A stretch of DNA of 64,000 nt from an uncultured Christensenella sp. (GTDB lineage Bacteria; Bacillota_A; Clostridia; Christensenellales; Borkfalkiaceae). Of this stretch, positions 15,494-22,676 are shown piece by piece (position 1 is the stretch's first letter; every line of letters begins with the position of its first letter). The translations under genes were made by a program, and so were the position numbers. Where the stretch lies: positions 1 through 64,000 of the forward strand of contig CAJTTC010000009.1 of NCBI GenBank assembly GCA_910579295.1. Direction: 5' to 3'. The notes beneath the pieces were generated by a model. That model was not told the DNA's origin, did not search any database, and saw only the letters and a list, made by a program, of their open reading frames with translations.

Positions 15494-16611
15494 AGACGGG
15501 CGCAATAAAAATTAATCGTATTGGCAAAGACAAAAAAGCGGGAGATATCCCGCTTTTAATTTGTATTTTTGCTATGGTAATATTCGGCTGTCTTATGATT
15601 TATTCGGCAAGCTCCTACGTGGGCGAGGTGCAGTACGGCGACAGTCTGTTCTTCGTAAAAAAACAGCTCATAGGCGTAGCCGTCGGTGCGGCGGCGTTCG
15701 TCGGCGTGCAGTTTCTTCCGTATCGGAAGCTGATTAAATGTAAAATCCCCGCCGTTGTCGTTGCCGTCATTCTGCTTGCGCTCGTCTTCGTTCCGGGGGT
15801 GGGGGTGACAAATTACGGCGCTACGCGTTGGGTGGGGTTCGGATCGTTCACGCTTCAACCGTCCGAGATTGCCAAGTATGCCTTCGTGCTGTTCGCCGCC
15901 GCGCATTTCTCAAAGAATTACGAAAAGGTAAAGACCTTTGGCGGCGTGCTTCCCGTCCTTATAGTGGGCGTACTCTTCTGTCTGCTGATTATAGTCGAGC
16001 CCAATATGTCCATTACGATGTGCGTGGGGCTTCTGATGCTGGCTATGATTTTTCTCAGCGGCACGAATTTAAAGACGTTTGCCATAGTTTTAATACCGTT
16101 CGTTGTCGCGGTGCCCGTTCTCATTTTGCTCGAACCGTACAGACTGCAACGTCTGAGCGCGTTTATAGACCCGTGGGCTTCGCCTAAGGGGGACGGTTAT
16201 CAGCTGATACAGTCGCTGTACGCTCTCGGCAACGGCGGATTGTTCGGAGTGGGGCTGTTTAACTCTACGCAGAAATACAGGTTTCTTCCCTTTGCCGAAA
16301 GCGATTTCATAATGTCGGTTATGGGCGAGGAGCTGGGGTTTTTCGGGCTTGCCGTGTTCTTTATCGTCAGCGGCTTTATCGTATACCGCGGCTTTGCAAT
16401 CGCTTCGCGCTGTAAGGACAGGTTCGGTTATCTTCTTGCTTCGGGCATTTCGCTCGTGTACGGAATACAGGTAATAATCAACGCGCTTGTCGTCAGCGGA
16501 ACGATACCGCCTACGGGATTGCCTCTTCCGCTCATAAGCAGCGGCAACACCTCGCTGATAATAACGATGACGTCTATGGGCGTGCTCTATTCGATGTCCC
16601 GTACAAATTAA
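15490..16611 (+). CDS. ftsW: SEDS-family glycosyltransferase FtsW/SpoVE
   Basis: Polytopic membrane enzyme that polymerises lipid II into glycan strands, paired with a class B PBP such as the one encoded at 10020-11714. The 373 residues have about ten membrane helices. Family signatures are GATRWVGFG, RLSAFIDPWASPKGDGYQ, LPFAESDFIMSVMGEELG and TGLPLPLISSGNTSL (normally SYGGSS, here changed to SSGNTS). FtsW (division) and SpoVE (sporulation) cannot be told apart from sequence alone. murG, which usually follows, is missing; a promoter and structured leader for murA come next. Confidence 0.93.
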   Translation: MKTGAIKINRIGKDKKAGDIPLLICIFAMVIFGCLMIYSASSYVGEVQYGDSLFFVKKQLIGVAVGAAAFVGVQFLPYRKLIKCKIPAVVVAVILLALVFVPGVGVTNYGATRWVGFGSFTLQPSEIAKYAFVLFAAAHFSKNYEKVKTFGGVLPVLIVGVLFCLLIIVEPNMSITMCVGLLMLAMIFLSGTNLKTFAIVLIPFVVAVPVLILLEPYRLQRLSAFIDPWASPKGDGYQLIQSLYALGNGGLFGVGLFNSTQKYRFLPFAESDFIMSVMGEELGFFGLAVFFIVSGFIVYRGFAIASRCKDRFGYLLASGISLVYGIQVIINALVVSGTIPPTGLPLPLISSGNTSLIITMTSMGVLYSMSRTN

Positions 16612-16637
16612 CAAGGTCGGTAAAAAACCCATATAAT
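16608..16637 (+). promoter_or_regulatory. Promoter of murA
   Basis: -35 TTAACA (16608-16613), 18-bp spacer, -10 TATAAT (16632-16637), placed on the end of ftsW. The start near 16644 would give a leader of about 130 nt that contains the two hairpins described in the next entry. Confidence 0.6.
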
Positions 16638-16643
16638 AAAGTA

Positions 16644-16760
16644 GGATAACCACGCGGATAGTGTAATTTCATTCAGTACATACGCGTTATCCGACACGGC
16701 GCGCGAAAAGGATACGGAGGGGTGGTCCGTCCGTTTCCGTTCGCGGGCTCTTTATTATTT
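16644..16760 (+). promoter_or_regulatory. Structured 5' leader of murA
   Basis: Two stem-loops can be drawn. The first joins GGATAAC (16644-16650) with GTTATCC (16686-16692), extended by GCG/CGC across a bulge. The second is a long imperfect hairpin: CGCGAA (16702-16707) with TTCGCG (16740-16745), GGA (16710-16712) with TCC (16736-16738), and ACGGA (16714-16718) with TCCGT (16726-16730) around a GGGGTGG loop. It is followed by TCTTTATTATTT. It could be a terminator or attenuator, or a cis-regulatory RNA; no known riboswitch class was recognised. Confidence 0.45.
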
Positions 16761-16777
16761 ACATACAGGGAGTTGTT

Positions 16778-18034
16778 ATGGATAAGTACATTGTCAACGG
16801 CGGTAACGCACTGTTCGGTTCGGTGAACGTTCAGGCGGCAAAAAATTCGGTACTTCCCATATTGGCGGCAAGCGTTTTAACTGATGAAAAGATTGTTATC
16901 CGCAACGTGCCGTCGATTACGGACGTGCATAATATGGTCAAAATTCTCGGTTGTCTCGGTTGCCGTTGCACGTTTGTCAGGAACGACGTGATTATAGACG
17001 CTTCCTATGCGGACTGTTACAAAATACCCAGCGTGCTCGCAAGGGAATTGCGGTCGTCTGTCTTTCTTCTGGGGTCGGTCATATCGAGGTTTCGCAGAGC
17101 TAAAATCGCCTACCCCGGCGGTTGCGACATTGGACTGCGCCCCGTCGATTTGCATCTTACGGGTTTGAAGAAGCTGGGCGTCAGGATTACCGAAGCTAAC
17201 GGCTATATATCGTGCGAGTGCGATAAACTTACGGGCGACGAAATAATGTTGGACTGTCCGAGCGTTGGGGCGACCGAAAATATAATGCTCGCCGCAGTAA
17301 AGGCGGAGGGTACGACGGTAATAAAGAACGCCGCGCGCGAGCCCGAAATCGAGGATTTGCAGAAATTTCTGAATACCATAGGCGCTAAGGTGAGCGGCGC
17401 GGGCAGCGGGACGGTGATTATACACGGCGTGGATAAGCTGGGCGGCGGCGAGTATCTGCCCATTTGCGACAGGATAGAGGCGGGGACTTTTCTTATTTGC
17501 ACGGCTATGTGCGGCGGAGAGATACAGTTGAACGGCGTAAACGCGGAATTGTTGAGCTCTCTTTTACATAAACTTCGCGAAAACGGTTGCAAAATACGGG
17601 TAAAAGATGATAAAATAACTTTGCGGTGCGATAAGCGCCCCTGTTCGGTGAAGAGTATAGAAACGCAACCCTACCCCGGGTTTCCCACCGACTTACAGGC
17701 GCAGATGACGGCGCTCTGTTGCGTGTGCCGCGGAAATTCTATCGTTACCGAGAACTTGTTCGAAACACGGTTCAAGTACGTTCCCGAACTGAAAAAAATG
17801 GGCGCGGATATTACGGTAATCGACAGAAACGCTTTCGTGCACGGCGTGGAAAAGCTGAAAGGCGCGGAGGTTATCGCGCACGATTTGCGCGGCGGCGCGG
17901 CGTTGGTCATTGCGGCGCTCGCGGCTGAGGGAAAGAGTGAAATTCTCGATATATCCCATATAGACAGGGGATATTCGGATTTTGAATATAAGCTTAGGGC
18001 TATCGGAGGAGATATCGTTCGCGTAGCCGTGTGA
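16778..18034 (+). CDS. murA: UDP-N-acetylglucosamine 1-carboxyvinyltransferase MurA
   Basis: First committed step of peptidoglycan synthesis: transfers enolpyruvate from PEP to UDP-GlcNAc. The 418 residues include AAKNSVLPILAA (Lys22 and Asn23 of the active site), the catalytic Cys116 in PGGCDIG (the fosfomycin target), DRIEAGTF and the C-terminal DLRGGAALVIAALAAEG. It starts at ATG 16778 after AGGGAG at good spacing. It is preceded by its own promoter and structured leader, so it may be controlled separately from the upstream dcw genes. divIB follows after 9 bp. Confidence 0.97.
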   Translation: MDKYIVNGGNALFGSVNVQAAKNSVLPILAASVLTDEKIVIRNVPSITDVHNMVKILGCLGCRCTFVRNDVIIDASYADCYKIPSVLARELRSSVFLLGSVISRFRRAKIAYPGGCDIGLRPVDLHLTGLKKLGVRITEANGYISCECDKLTGDEIMLDCPSVGATENIMLAAVKAEGTTVIKNAAREPEIEDLQKFLNTIGAKVSGAGSGTVIIHGVDKLGGGEYLPICDRIEAGTFLICTAMCGGEIQLNGVNAELLSSLLHKLRENGCKIRVKDDKITLRCDKRPCSVKSIETQPYPGFPTDLQAQMTALCCVCRGNSIVTENLFETRFKYVPELKKMGADITVIDRNAFVHGVEKLKGAEVIAHDLRGGAALVIAALAAEGKSEILDISHIDRGYSDFEYKLRAIGGDIVRVAV

Positions 18035-18043
18035 AGTACGGAT

Positions 18044-18784
18044 ATGAAATACATAAGAAAGGTAATGGCAACGGGACTTGCGTTGATATTTTTAATAGCG
18101 CTTGTAATAGGCACGGGCGTAATATTTTCCGTGCGCAACGTAAACGTTACTTTTATAAGCTATTCGGACGCGTGCGACGAGGCGTACGCCAAAACGCGGG
18201 CAAATCTGAATAAGCTTAAAGGCTCGGGCTTGCTGTTTATTAACGGGGACGACGTCTACGGCAAGGTGAGCGACCCGCAGTTGCTTGCTATCGAGAGCTA
18301 TGAAAAGAAGATGCCGTGTACTGTTAACATTATCGTGCGGGAGCGTGTGGAGTGTTTTGCGGTAAAGACAGAGGCGGGATATGACGTCTATGACGACGCA
18401 GGCAAGCTGATTAAGAGTACCGCCGACGAAAGCGCGCCGATGAACGCTTTGGACGGCTGTCCCGACGTGATCGTAGAGGCTACCGCCGAAAAGATCGAGG
18501 CTGTCGCCGCCGTTTGCGGATATTTCAAAGACAGCTTCGGCGGTCTGCGCAGAATAGTCGATAGCGTGTCTGTAAAAAAATATCTAGAGCTCGAAATGCT
18601 CGTTATCAAATTGCGTAGCGGCATTACCGTATCCCTCAGCGAGTGGACGGTCGACTCCGTGCGCAAGATAAAAGCCGCCCGCGACGAGCACGAGGGATTA
18701 AGCGACGTTCAGCGCACGGCTGGTACGATAAGCGTTATAAACGGCAGAGAGAACTCCGCGCCGACGGCAAAATACACCGCTTAA
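18044..18784 (+). CDS. divIB: Cell division protein DivIB/FtsQ
   Basis: Bitopic divisome protein: a short cytoplasmic N-terminus, one membrane segment (about 8-31) and an extracytoplasmic part starting with a POTRA-like unit (VRNVNVTFISYSDACDEAY, then KGSGLLFINGDDVY and MPCTVNIIVRERVECFAV, which match the FtsQ/DivIB pattern of a strand, a helix and an RxPxxxxVxV-like strand). With FtsL it holds the septal synthase in check until activated. The 246 residues are typical. It is the last gene before a strong terminator. Confidence 0.85.
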   Translation: MKYIRKVMATGLALIFLIALVIGTGVIFSVRNVNVTFISYSDACDEAYAKTRANLNKLKGSGLLFINGDDVYGKVSDPQLLAIESYEKKMPCTVNIIVRERVECFAVKTEAGYDVYDDAGKLIKSTADESAPMNALDGCPDVIVEATAEKIEAVAAVCGYFKDSFGGLRRIVDSVSVKKYLELEMLVIKLRSGITVSLSEWTVDSVRKIKAARDEHEGLSDVQRTAGTISVINGRENSAPTAKYTA

Positions 18785-18813
18785 TTGAAAAAATACGTTA
18801 ATTAGGCAATATG

Positions 18814-18849
18814 TACGGCTCAATTTAAAAATTGGGTCGTATTTTTTTT
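18814..18849 (+). terminator. Terminator after divIB
   Basis: A 12-bp stem (18814-18825 with 18830-18841; two G-T pairs) with a 4-nt loop and then eight T residues (18842-18849). This T-run is the start of the 16-bp direct repeat that bounds the inserted segment, so the insertion hit the terminator's T-tract. Confidence 0.9.
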
Positions 18850-18856
18850 GCTTATT
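18841..18856 (+). repeat. 16-bp direct repeat, left copy (attachment-site or target-duplication candidate)
   Basis: ATTTTTTTTGCTTATT, identical to 20024-20039. It borders the foreign-looking segment on the left and overlaps the T-tract of the divIB terminator. Confidence 0.7.
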
Positions 18857-18870
18857 GTTGTTATAAGATA

Positions 18871-18903
18871 GGTTTGCAATTCAAAAGCAAGCCTATTTTT
18901 TAT
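18871..18903 (+). terminator. Terminator-like hairpin inside the insertion
   Basis: AGGTTTGC and GCAAGCCT pair (8 bp, one G-T) around a 9-nt loop and are followed by ATTTTTTA. It lies about 20 bp inside the left edge of the inserted segment. A second, related hairpin (TGGGTTTGCC with GGCAAGCCCA, then TTTTTTT) follows at about 18928-18965. Confidence 0.7.
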
Positions 18904-18927
18904 TATCCATAATCTCAATTTAATATG

Positions 18928-18965
18928 GCTTGGGTTTGCCTTTGAAGGGCAAGCCCATTTTTTTA
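18928..18965 (+). terminator. Second terminator inside the insertion
   Basis: TGGGTTTGCC pairs with GGCAAGCCCA (10 bp, one G-T) and is followed by seven T. It ends just before the ribosome-binding site AAAAGGAGG (about 18971-18979) of the first small frame. The stem sequence GGTTTGC/GCAAGCC is shared with the preceding terminator. Confidence 0.75.
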
Positions 18966-18987
18966 TTTTCAAAAGGAGGTGTTAGGA

Positions 18988-19104
18988 ATGGCGAAAGAGC
19001 GTAACGAAGTATTACGGCGTGAGACTTATACAAGACTTCAATTATGCGACCTTGATTTGGAATGGCTTGCAAGTGGCAATTTTCCTCATTATGGGTTGTA
19101 TTAA
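18988..19104 (+). CDS. Hypothetical 38-residue protein in the inserted segment
   Basis: It has the best translation start of the region: AAAAGGAGG with an 8-9 nt spacing before ATG 18988. The product is 38 residues, hydrophilic and charged at the N-terminus (MAKERNEVLRRETYTRL), ending in NFPHYGLY. It is not recognised. It overlaps, in another frame, the start of the 75-residue frame at 19019. A frameshifted single gene is possible, but joining the two frames does not give an obviously better protein. Confidence 0.4.
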   Translation: MAKERNEVLRRETYTRLQLCDLDLEWLASGNFPHYGLY

Positions 19105-19246
19105 AATGTATAACTCTTTTATGTTTGTAACCGGGGAATATCGGACGAGGATAGTCAACAAAACAAACAACCTCGAAATGTTCCATAACTACATTCAATC
19201 GCTTCCCAAAGAGGAAGTAAAGACGGAGGTCGAAGATGAGCAATAA
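19019..19246 (+). CDS. Hypothetical small membrane protein in the inserted segment
   Basis: A 75-residue frame from a GTG at 19019: a hydrophobic membrane-like stretch (about 12-38) followed by a charged tail ending in EEVKTEVEDEQ. There is no clear Shine-Dalgarno sequence; translation may be coupled to the overlapping 38-residue frame. Its last 11 bp overlap the next gene. Function unknown. An ATG at 19107 (MYNSFMFVTG) is an alternative, shorter start. Confidence 0.4.
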   Translation: MRLIQDFNYATLIWNGLQVAIFLIMGCIKMYNSFMFVTGEYRTRIVNKTNNLEMFHNYIQSLPKEEVKTEVEDEQ

Positions 19247-19916
19247 CACTTTAATTCCTTTGTGGAAACAACTCGGATATTCGAGCCAAGCGGAGTATAT
19301 CCAAGCACTCAATTCCAAGAAAGCCTCCACTTCGGCGGTGGGCGTTTCTCCTAAATTGCCTTCGCTTAACAATTACGCTTCCGCTATGAATCCCTCCATT
19401 GGGAAGATACCGAGTTTTGACAATTCGGCAATAAGAAAAGGTATGCTCGATAGTTCAAAGGTCGGAGTCATCGGAGGCGGTGGCGTTCCCGGCGGTGTAA
19501 CAAAAGGAGGGGTAATCATTGGAGGTAATTCCGGCAACCTCGAAAAAATGCCTACGATTCTTCCGAGCAAGCCGAGCGGAACAACCGCTTCTTCAAATCC
19601 GCTCGATAAGTACCTTCAATTAACGAAGGGCAATCCGCAACCCCCGATTCAACAACCTACGAGCAATCCGGCTCCGCTTGCTACGGAAACCGAGACCCAA
19701 GGAGGAAGGACGGACGCCGGCTCATATAACGGCACGAATGACTTCCTTGAAATGTTCAAGGAAAATTATGGGTACGATTATGACGGTAGCCCTTTGACGA
19801 GAAGAGAGGGAATGAGCGATAACCTCTCAAATATCTATGAAGAAGTTCTCTTTGTTAGAGGACGGCTTTGTTATGCCTTGAAGGTCTATTTGCTTGACTT
19901 TTCTCCAACAATTTGA
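19236..19916 (+). CDS. Low-complexity G/S/N/P/Q-rich protein in the inserted segment
   Basis: This encodes 226 residues that I do not recognise. After a short ordered start (MSNNTLIPLWKQLGYSSQAE) comes a glycine-rich patch (VIGGGGVPGGVTKGGVIIGG), then a P/Q/S/T-rich linker, and an acidic-aromatic segment (NDFLEMFKENYGYDYDGSP). The last 25 residues (VLFVRGRLCYALKVYLL onward) are hydrophobic and basic, out of character with the rest, which suggests the original 3' end has been lost and the frame reads into unrelated DNA. The composition fits a minor structural or tail-fibre-like phage protein, but there is no direct evidence for this. A terminator (about 19933-19957) follows. Confidence 0.5.
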   Translation: MSNNTLIPLWKQLGYSSQAEYIQALNSKKASTSAVGVSPKLPSLNNYASAMNPSIGKIPSFDNSAIRKGMLDSSKVGVIGGGGVPGGVTKGGVIIGGNSGNLEKMPTILPSKPSGTTASSNPLDKYLQLTKGNPQPPIQQPTSNPAPLATETETQGGRTDAGSYNGTNDFLEMFKENYGYDYDGSPLTRREGMSDNLSNIYEEVLFVRGRLCYALKVYLLDFSPTI

Positions 19917-19932
19917 TATGATAACTCACGAA

Positions 19933-19957
19933 AACACTTCTTCAAGAGGTGTTTTTA
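19933..19957 (+). terminator. Terminator at the right end of the insertion
   Basis: AACACTTCT (19933-19941) pairs with AGAGGTGTT (19945-19953; one G-T pair), 3-nt loop, followed by TTTAG. It closes the 226-residue frame 17 bp after its stop. To its right lie short repeats of AAAAATTCTA (about 19974-19998). Confidence 0.7.
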
Positions 19958-20023
19958 GTAGTCTTATAGAAAAATTCTAAAAAAATTCTAAAAAACTACT
20001 CGCAAACGCTTGACAAATTAACA

Positions 20024-20039
20024 ATTTTTTTTGCTTATT
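20024..20039 (+). repeat. 16-bp direct repeat, right copy
   Basis: ATTTTTTTTGCTTATT, identical to 18841-18856; it sits directly before the ftsA promoter. Confidence 0.7.
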
Positions 20040-20042
20040 ACC

Positions 20043-20072
20043 TTGACAAATATCTATTCACTATTATATAAT
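20043..20072 (+). promoter_or_regulatory. Promoter of ftsA-ftsZ
   Basis: -35 TTGACA (20043-20048), 18-bp spacer, -10 TATAAT (20067-20072). The start near 20079 gives a leader of about 44 nt to the GTG of ftsA. A partial copy of the -35 region, TTGACAAAT, also occurs at about 20010-20018 within the insertion. Confidence 0.8.
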
Positions 20073-20122
20073 AAAAGACAGGTAAAAAAACCATTCTTAC
20101 GATTGGCTGGCGGTGAGTATAA

Positions 20123-21247
20123 GTGCGGAATAAAAGCGTAGCGGTACTTGATATACGTTCCTCGGAAATATGTGCTGTGATAGCCGAAAGAGGCGTAAAC
20201 AATACTTTTATTATCAAAAGTAAATATTCGCAGCCTTACGAGGGGTATGCGGAGGGCGAGTTGCTCGACGTAAACGATTTTATCGCCGCCGTCCGCGAGG
20301 TTGTTTCGGGTATTTTAAATTCTGCCGACACGTCCGTGAGAAGCATTTATATCGGCGTTCCGTGCGAGTTTATCGAAACCGTGCAGACGGACAAGGTCAT
20401 AAGCTTTCAGTCCGCACAGAAAATCAGCCCGCGCCATATAAGAAATTTAACCTCAAGCTCTTTACCCGCCTGTAAAGATGATAAAAAAATTATAGGGCAA
20501 GGCGCGCTTTATTACGTCTTATCGGACAAGCGTAGGCTTCTCAATCCGATAGGAACGGTGAGCGACAGTTTGCGGGCGCGATACAGCTTTTTCTTATGTA
20601 AATCGTCGTTTGCCGATACGGTTGAGCGCGCATTGTCGCAATTCCCGTCGATAAGAACTTATAACTGGTTGTCGCAGAACTATGCCGAGGGACTGTATCT
20701 CTTCGGACAGGACGACAGAGACGGGTATAAAATTCTGTTTGATTTCGGCTTTATTTCATCGACGTTCAGTGTTGTCTGCGGCGACGGAATAGCGTTCAGC
20801 GAAGCGTTTTCGGTTGGCGTCGGACATATTGCGGTGTTGCTTATGGAAGCGCTCGACATACCGTATGAAGCGGCTTCGGAACTGATAAAGCTGATAAACT
20901 TAAATGCACGCGACGGGATTTCAGTCAAGGAAGAGTATAATCTCTGCGGCGAAATTTATAACTTTTCCCCGTCGGAGCTACGCGAACTTGTGCGGGAAGG
21001 GCTCGACGGCGTGTGCGCAATGATAGAAACGTGCATACAGGCGTTTGCTCCCAAAGATTTGACGGGCGCGCCGATATACGTTACGGGAGAGGGCGTAGGA
21101 ATTATCCGTGGTACGATAGAGCATTTCTCTTCACGGTTGGTAACGCCCGTGGAGGTGATTGCGCCGAAAGTCCCGTATTACGACAAACCTCGGTTCTCTT
21201 CTCTTTTCAGCCTTTTGTCCGCCTCTTTGGGCGACGCGGCTCAATAA
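20123..21247 (+). CDS. ftsA: Divergent FtsA-like actin-fold division protein
   Basis: This lies directly before ftsZ, the position of ftsA, and has the outline of an actin-fold ATPase with an inserted subdomain: VLDIRSSEICAVIAERG at the N-terminus (phosphate-1 loop, normally DIGTSK), DFGFISSTFSVV (phosphate-2 loop, normally DIGGGTTD) and APIYVTGEGVGIIRG (adenosine loop). The key glycines are only partly kept, so nucleotide binding may be altered. At 374 residues it is shorter than typical FtsA (about 420), and the C-terminal basic amphipathic membrane-targeting helix is not clearly present; the end (RFSSLFSLLSASLGDAAQ) is only weakly amphipathic. It starts with GTG after GGTGAG. Confidence 0.65.
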   Translation: MRNKSVAVLDIRSSEICAVIAERGVNNTFIIKSKYSQPYEGYAEGELLDVNDFIAAVREVVSGILNSADTSVRSIYIGVPCEFIETVQTDKVISFQSAQKISPRHIRNLTSSSLPACKDDKKIIGQGALYYVLSDKRRLLNPIGTVSDSLRARYSFFLCKSSFADTVERALSQFPSIRTYNWLSQNYAEGLYLFGQDDRDGYKILFDFGFISSTFSVVCGDGIAFSEAFSVGVGHIAVLLMEALDIPYEAASELIKLINLNARDGISVKEEYNLCGEIYNFSPSELRELVREGLDGVCAMIETCIQAFAPKDLTGAPIYVTGEGVGIIRGTIEHFSSRLVTPVEVIAPKVPYYDKPRFSSLFSLLSASLGDAAQ

Positions 21248-21275
21248 ATTTTCTACAATTTCGGAGGAATACATT

Positions 21276-22583
21276 ATGTTCAATGATTCGACGGTAAATA
21301 CCAATATTTCGGGTAAGGCAAGGATAAAGGTCATCGGCGTCGGCGGCGCGGGAAACAATGCCATTAACCGCATGATAGAGGCGCGCATAACCTGCACTGA
21401 GTACGTTGTCGTCAATACCGACTCGCAGATACTTGCCCTTTCTCCGTGCGAAAACAAAATACAGATAGGCACTCAGCTTACTAAGGGTTTGGGCGCAGGC
21501 GCAGACCCCGACGTGGGCAGAGCGGCGGCGGAAGAGAGCAAGGACGTTCTTACGGAGGTAATCAAGGGCACGGATCTGTTGTTTATCACCGCGGGTATGG
21601 GTGGCGGTACGGGTACGGGCGCTGCTCCTGTTATAGCTAAGATCGCCCGCGATATGAAAATACTCACGGTTGCCGTCGTTACCGAGCCGTTTGCATTCGA
21701 GGGCAAGAAGAGAATGGAGAACACCGTAAAGGGTCTCGACAATCTCAAAAAATACGTAGATACGCTCATCGTCATTCCTAACGACAAGATAAGGACGGTC
21801 GTAGATAAAAATACCACTATGGTAGAGGCGCTCAGGGTTGCCGACGAAATACTCAAACAGGGTATAAAGGGCTTGGCTGAGCTTATTGTCAACCCCGCGC
21901 TCATCAATCTTGACTTTGCGGACGTTAAGACAATTTTGAAGGACAGGGGCATTGCTCACCTCGGCGTCGGCGTTGCCAAGGGCGACAACAGAATTATCGA
22001 GGCTGTTCGTGTTGCCGTAAACTGCCCTCTGCTTGAAACGACTATCGAGGGAGCGCAGGGCGTTATCCTCAACGTTGTCGGCGGCAATGACCTTACTTTT
22101 GCGGAGGTTGCAGACGCGGCGGAGCTTGTGCGCAGCGTAGTCGACGCTTCGGCTAACATTATTTTCGGCGCGCGCATAGACCCCAACGTGCAGGACGAAG
22201 TTGAAATAACCGTCATTGCCACGGGCTTCCCCGGTTATGAAAATACCCAGCGCGAGGAGCAACAGCGCGCTTACACAAGCGGTCAGCTGTACACTCAGCA
22301 GGCTTACAATCAGCAGAGAATGTCGGTGAACGAGCCGTATTACCCGCAACAACGCGTAGCTTCTCAGCAACCTTTACAGCAGCCTACGCGCGGATATCCG
22401 TCCTTCCAACAGCAACCGATAACGCAGCAGCCTGTGTCGCAACCGTACGTACAACCCGCCGAGCAGCCGACTGTAAGACCTGCCGCGCAAGAACCGCCTC
22501 AGGTTGAGCGTCCTTCGGACAAAACCGTGCCTAAGTTTGCTCAGCTTTTGCATCGCTTTAACAGGCGTAACGACGGAGAATAA
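21276..22583 (+). CDS. ftsZ: Cell division GTPase FtsZ
   Basis: Tubulin-like GTPase that polymerises into the Z ring. I chose ATG 21276 (435 residues) because CGGAGGA lies 9 nt upstream and the protein then begins shortly before KVIGVGGAGNNAINRM; the open frame upstream overlaps ftsA. The tubulin signature GGGTGTG is present in GMGGGTGTGAAPV, as is the T7 synergy-loop region (NLDFADV). After about residue 320 follows a Q/P-rich linker, then the conserved C-terminal peptide (VPKFAQLLHRF) that binds partners such as FtsA or SepF. A strong terminator follows. Confidence 0.97.
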   Translation: MFNDSTVNTNISGKARIKVIGVGGAGNNAINRMIEARITCTEYVVVNTDSQILALSPCENKIQIGTQLTKGLGAGADPDVGRAAAEESKDVLTEVIKGTDLLFITAGMGGGTGTGAAPVIAKIARDMKILTVAVVTEPFAFEGKKRMENTVKGLDNLKKYVDTLIVIPNDKIRTVVDKNTTMVEALRVADEILKQGIKGLAELIVNPALINLDFADVKTILKDRGIAHLGVGVAKGDNRIIEAVRVAVNCPLLETTIEGAQGVILNVVGGNDLTFAEVADAAELVRSVVDASANIIFGARIDPNVQDEVEITVIATGFPGYENTQREEQQRAYTSGQLYTQQAYNQQRMSVNEPYYPQQRVASQQPLQQPTRGYPSFQQQPITQQPVSQPYVQPAEQPTVRPAAQEPPQVERPSDKTVPKFAQLLHRFNRRNDGE

Positions 22584-22596
22584 TTTAAAATAATCT

Positions 22597-22620
22597 AAGC
22601 GCCCTGAACGGGCGCTTTTT
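22597..22620 (+). terminator. Terminator after ftsZ
   Basis: AAGCGCCC (22597-22604) pairs perfectly with GGGCGCTT (22610-22617), 5-nt loop, followed by a T-run. It separates ftsA-ftsZ from murC. Confidence 0.93.
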
Positions 22621-22676
22621 TGATATAAAATGTTAAATTCCGTGATATTTTTTGTCGTAAAATAATAAAATTTATT

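Larger units (their letters stand above)
18841..20039 (+). mobile_element. Small inserted segment of unknown type inside the dcw cluster
   Basis: About 1.18 kb between divIB and ftsA, bounded by a perfect 16-bp direct repeat (18841-18856 and 20024-20039). Removing one repeat and the interior restores a compact arrangement: divIB, terminator, ftsA promoter. The interior has three terminators, two or three small frames unlike chromosomal genes (a low-complexity G/S/N/P/Q-rich protein among them) and lower GC than the flanks. No integrase, transposase or terminal inverted repeats were seen, so it is either a remnant, a cargo-only element mobilised in trans, or a satellite. The frames resemble accessory or structural genes of very small phages only in general character. 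Confidence 0.6.

Noticed and set aside
18988..19246. A single gene broken by a frameshift in the inserted segment
   Set aside because: Joining the 38- and 75-residue frames does not produce a recognisable or more ordered protein, so two separate small frames were kept.
21159..21275. Upstream extension of the ftsZ frame
   Set aside because: It overlaps ftsA, and CGGAGGA fixes the ATG at 21276, which gives the normal FtsZ N-terminus.
21207..22370. 387-codon open frame antisense to ftsZ
   Set aside because: It mirrors a high-GC third-position coding frame, has no ribosome-binding site or recognisable domain, and lies wholly within ftsZ.
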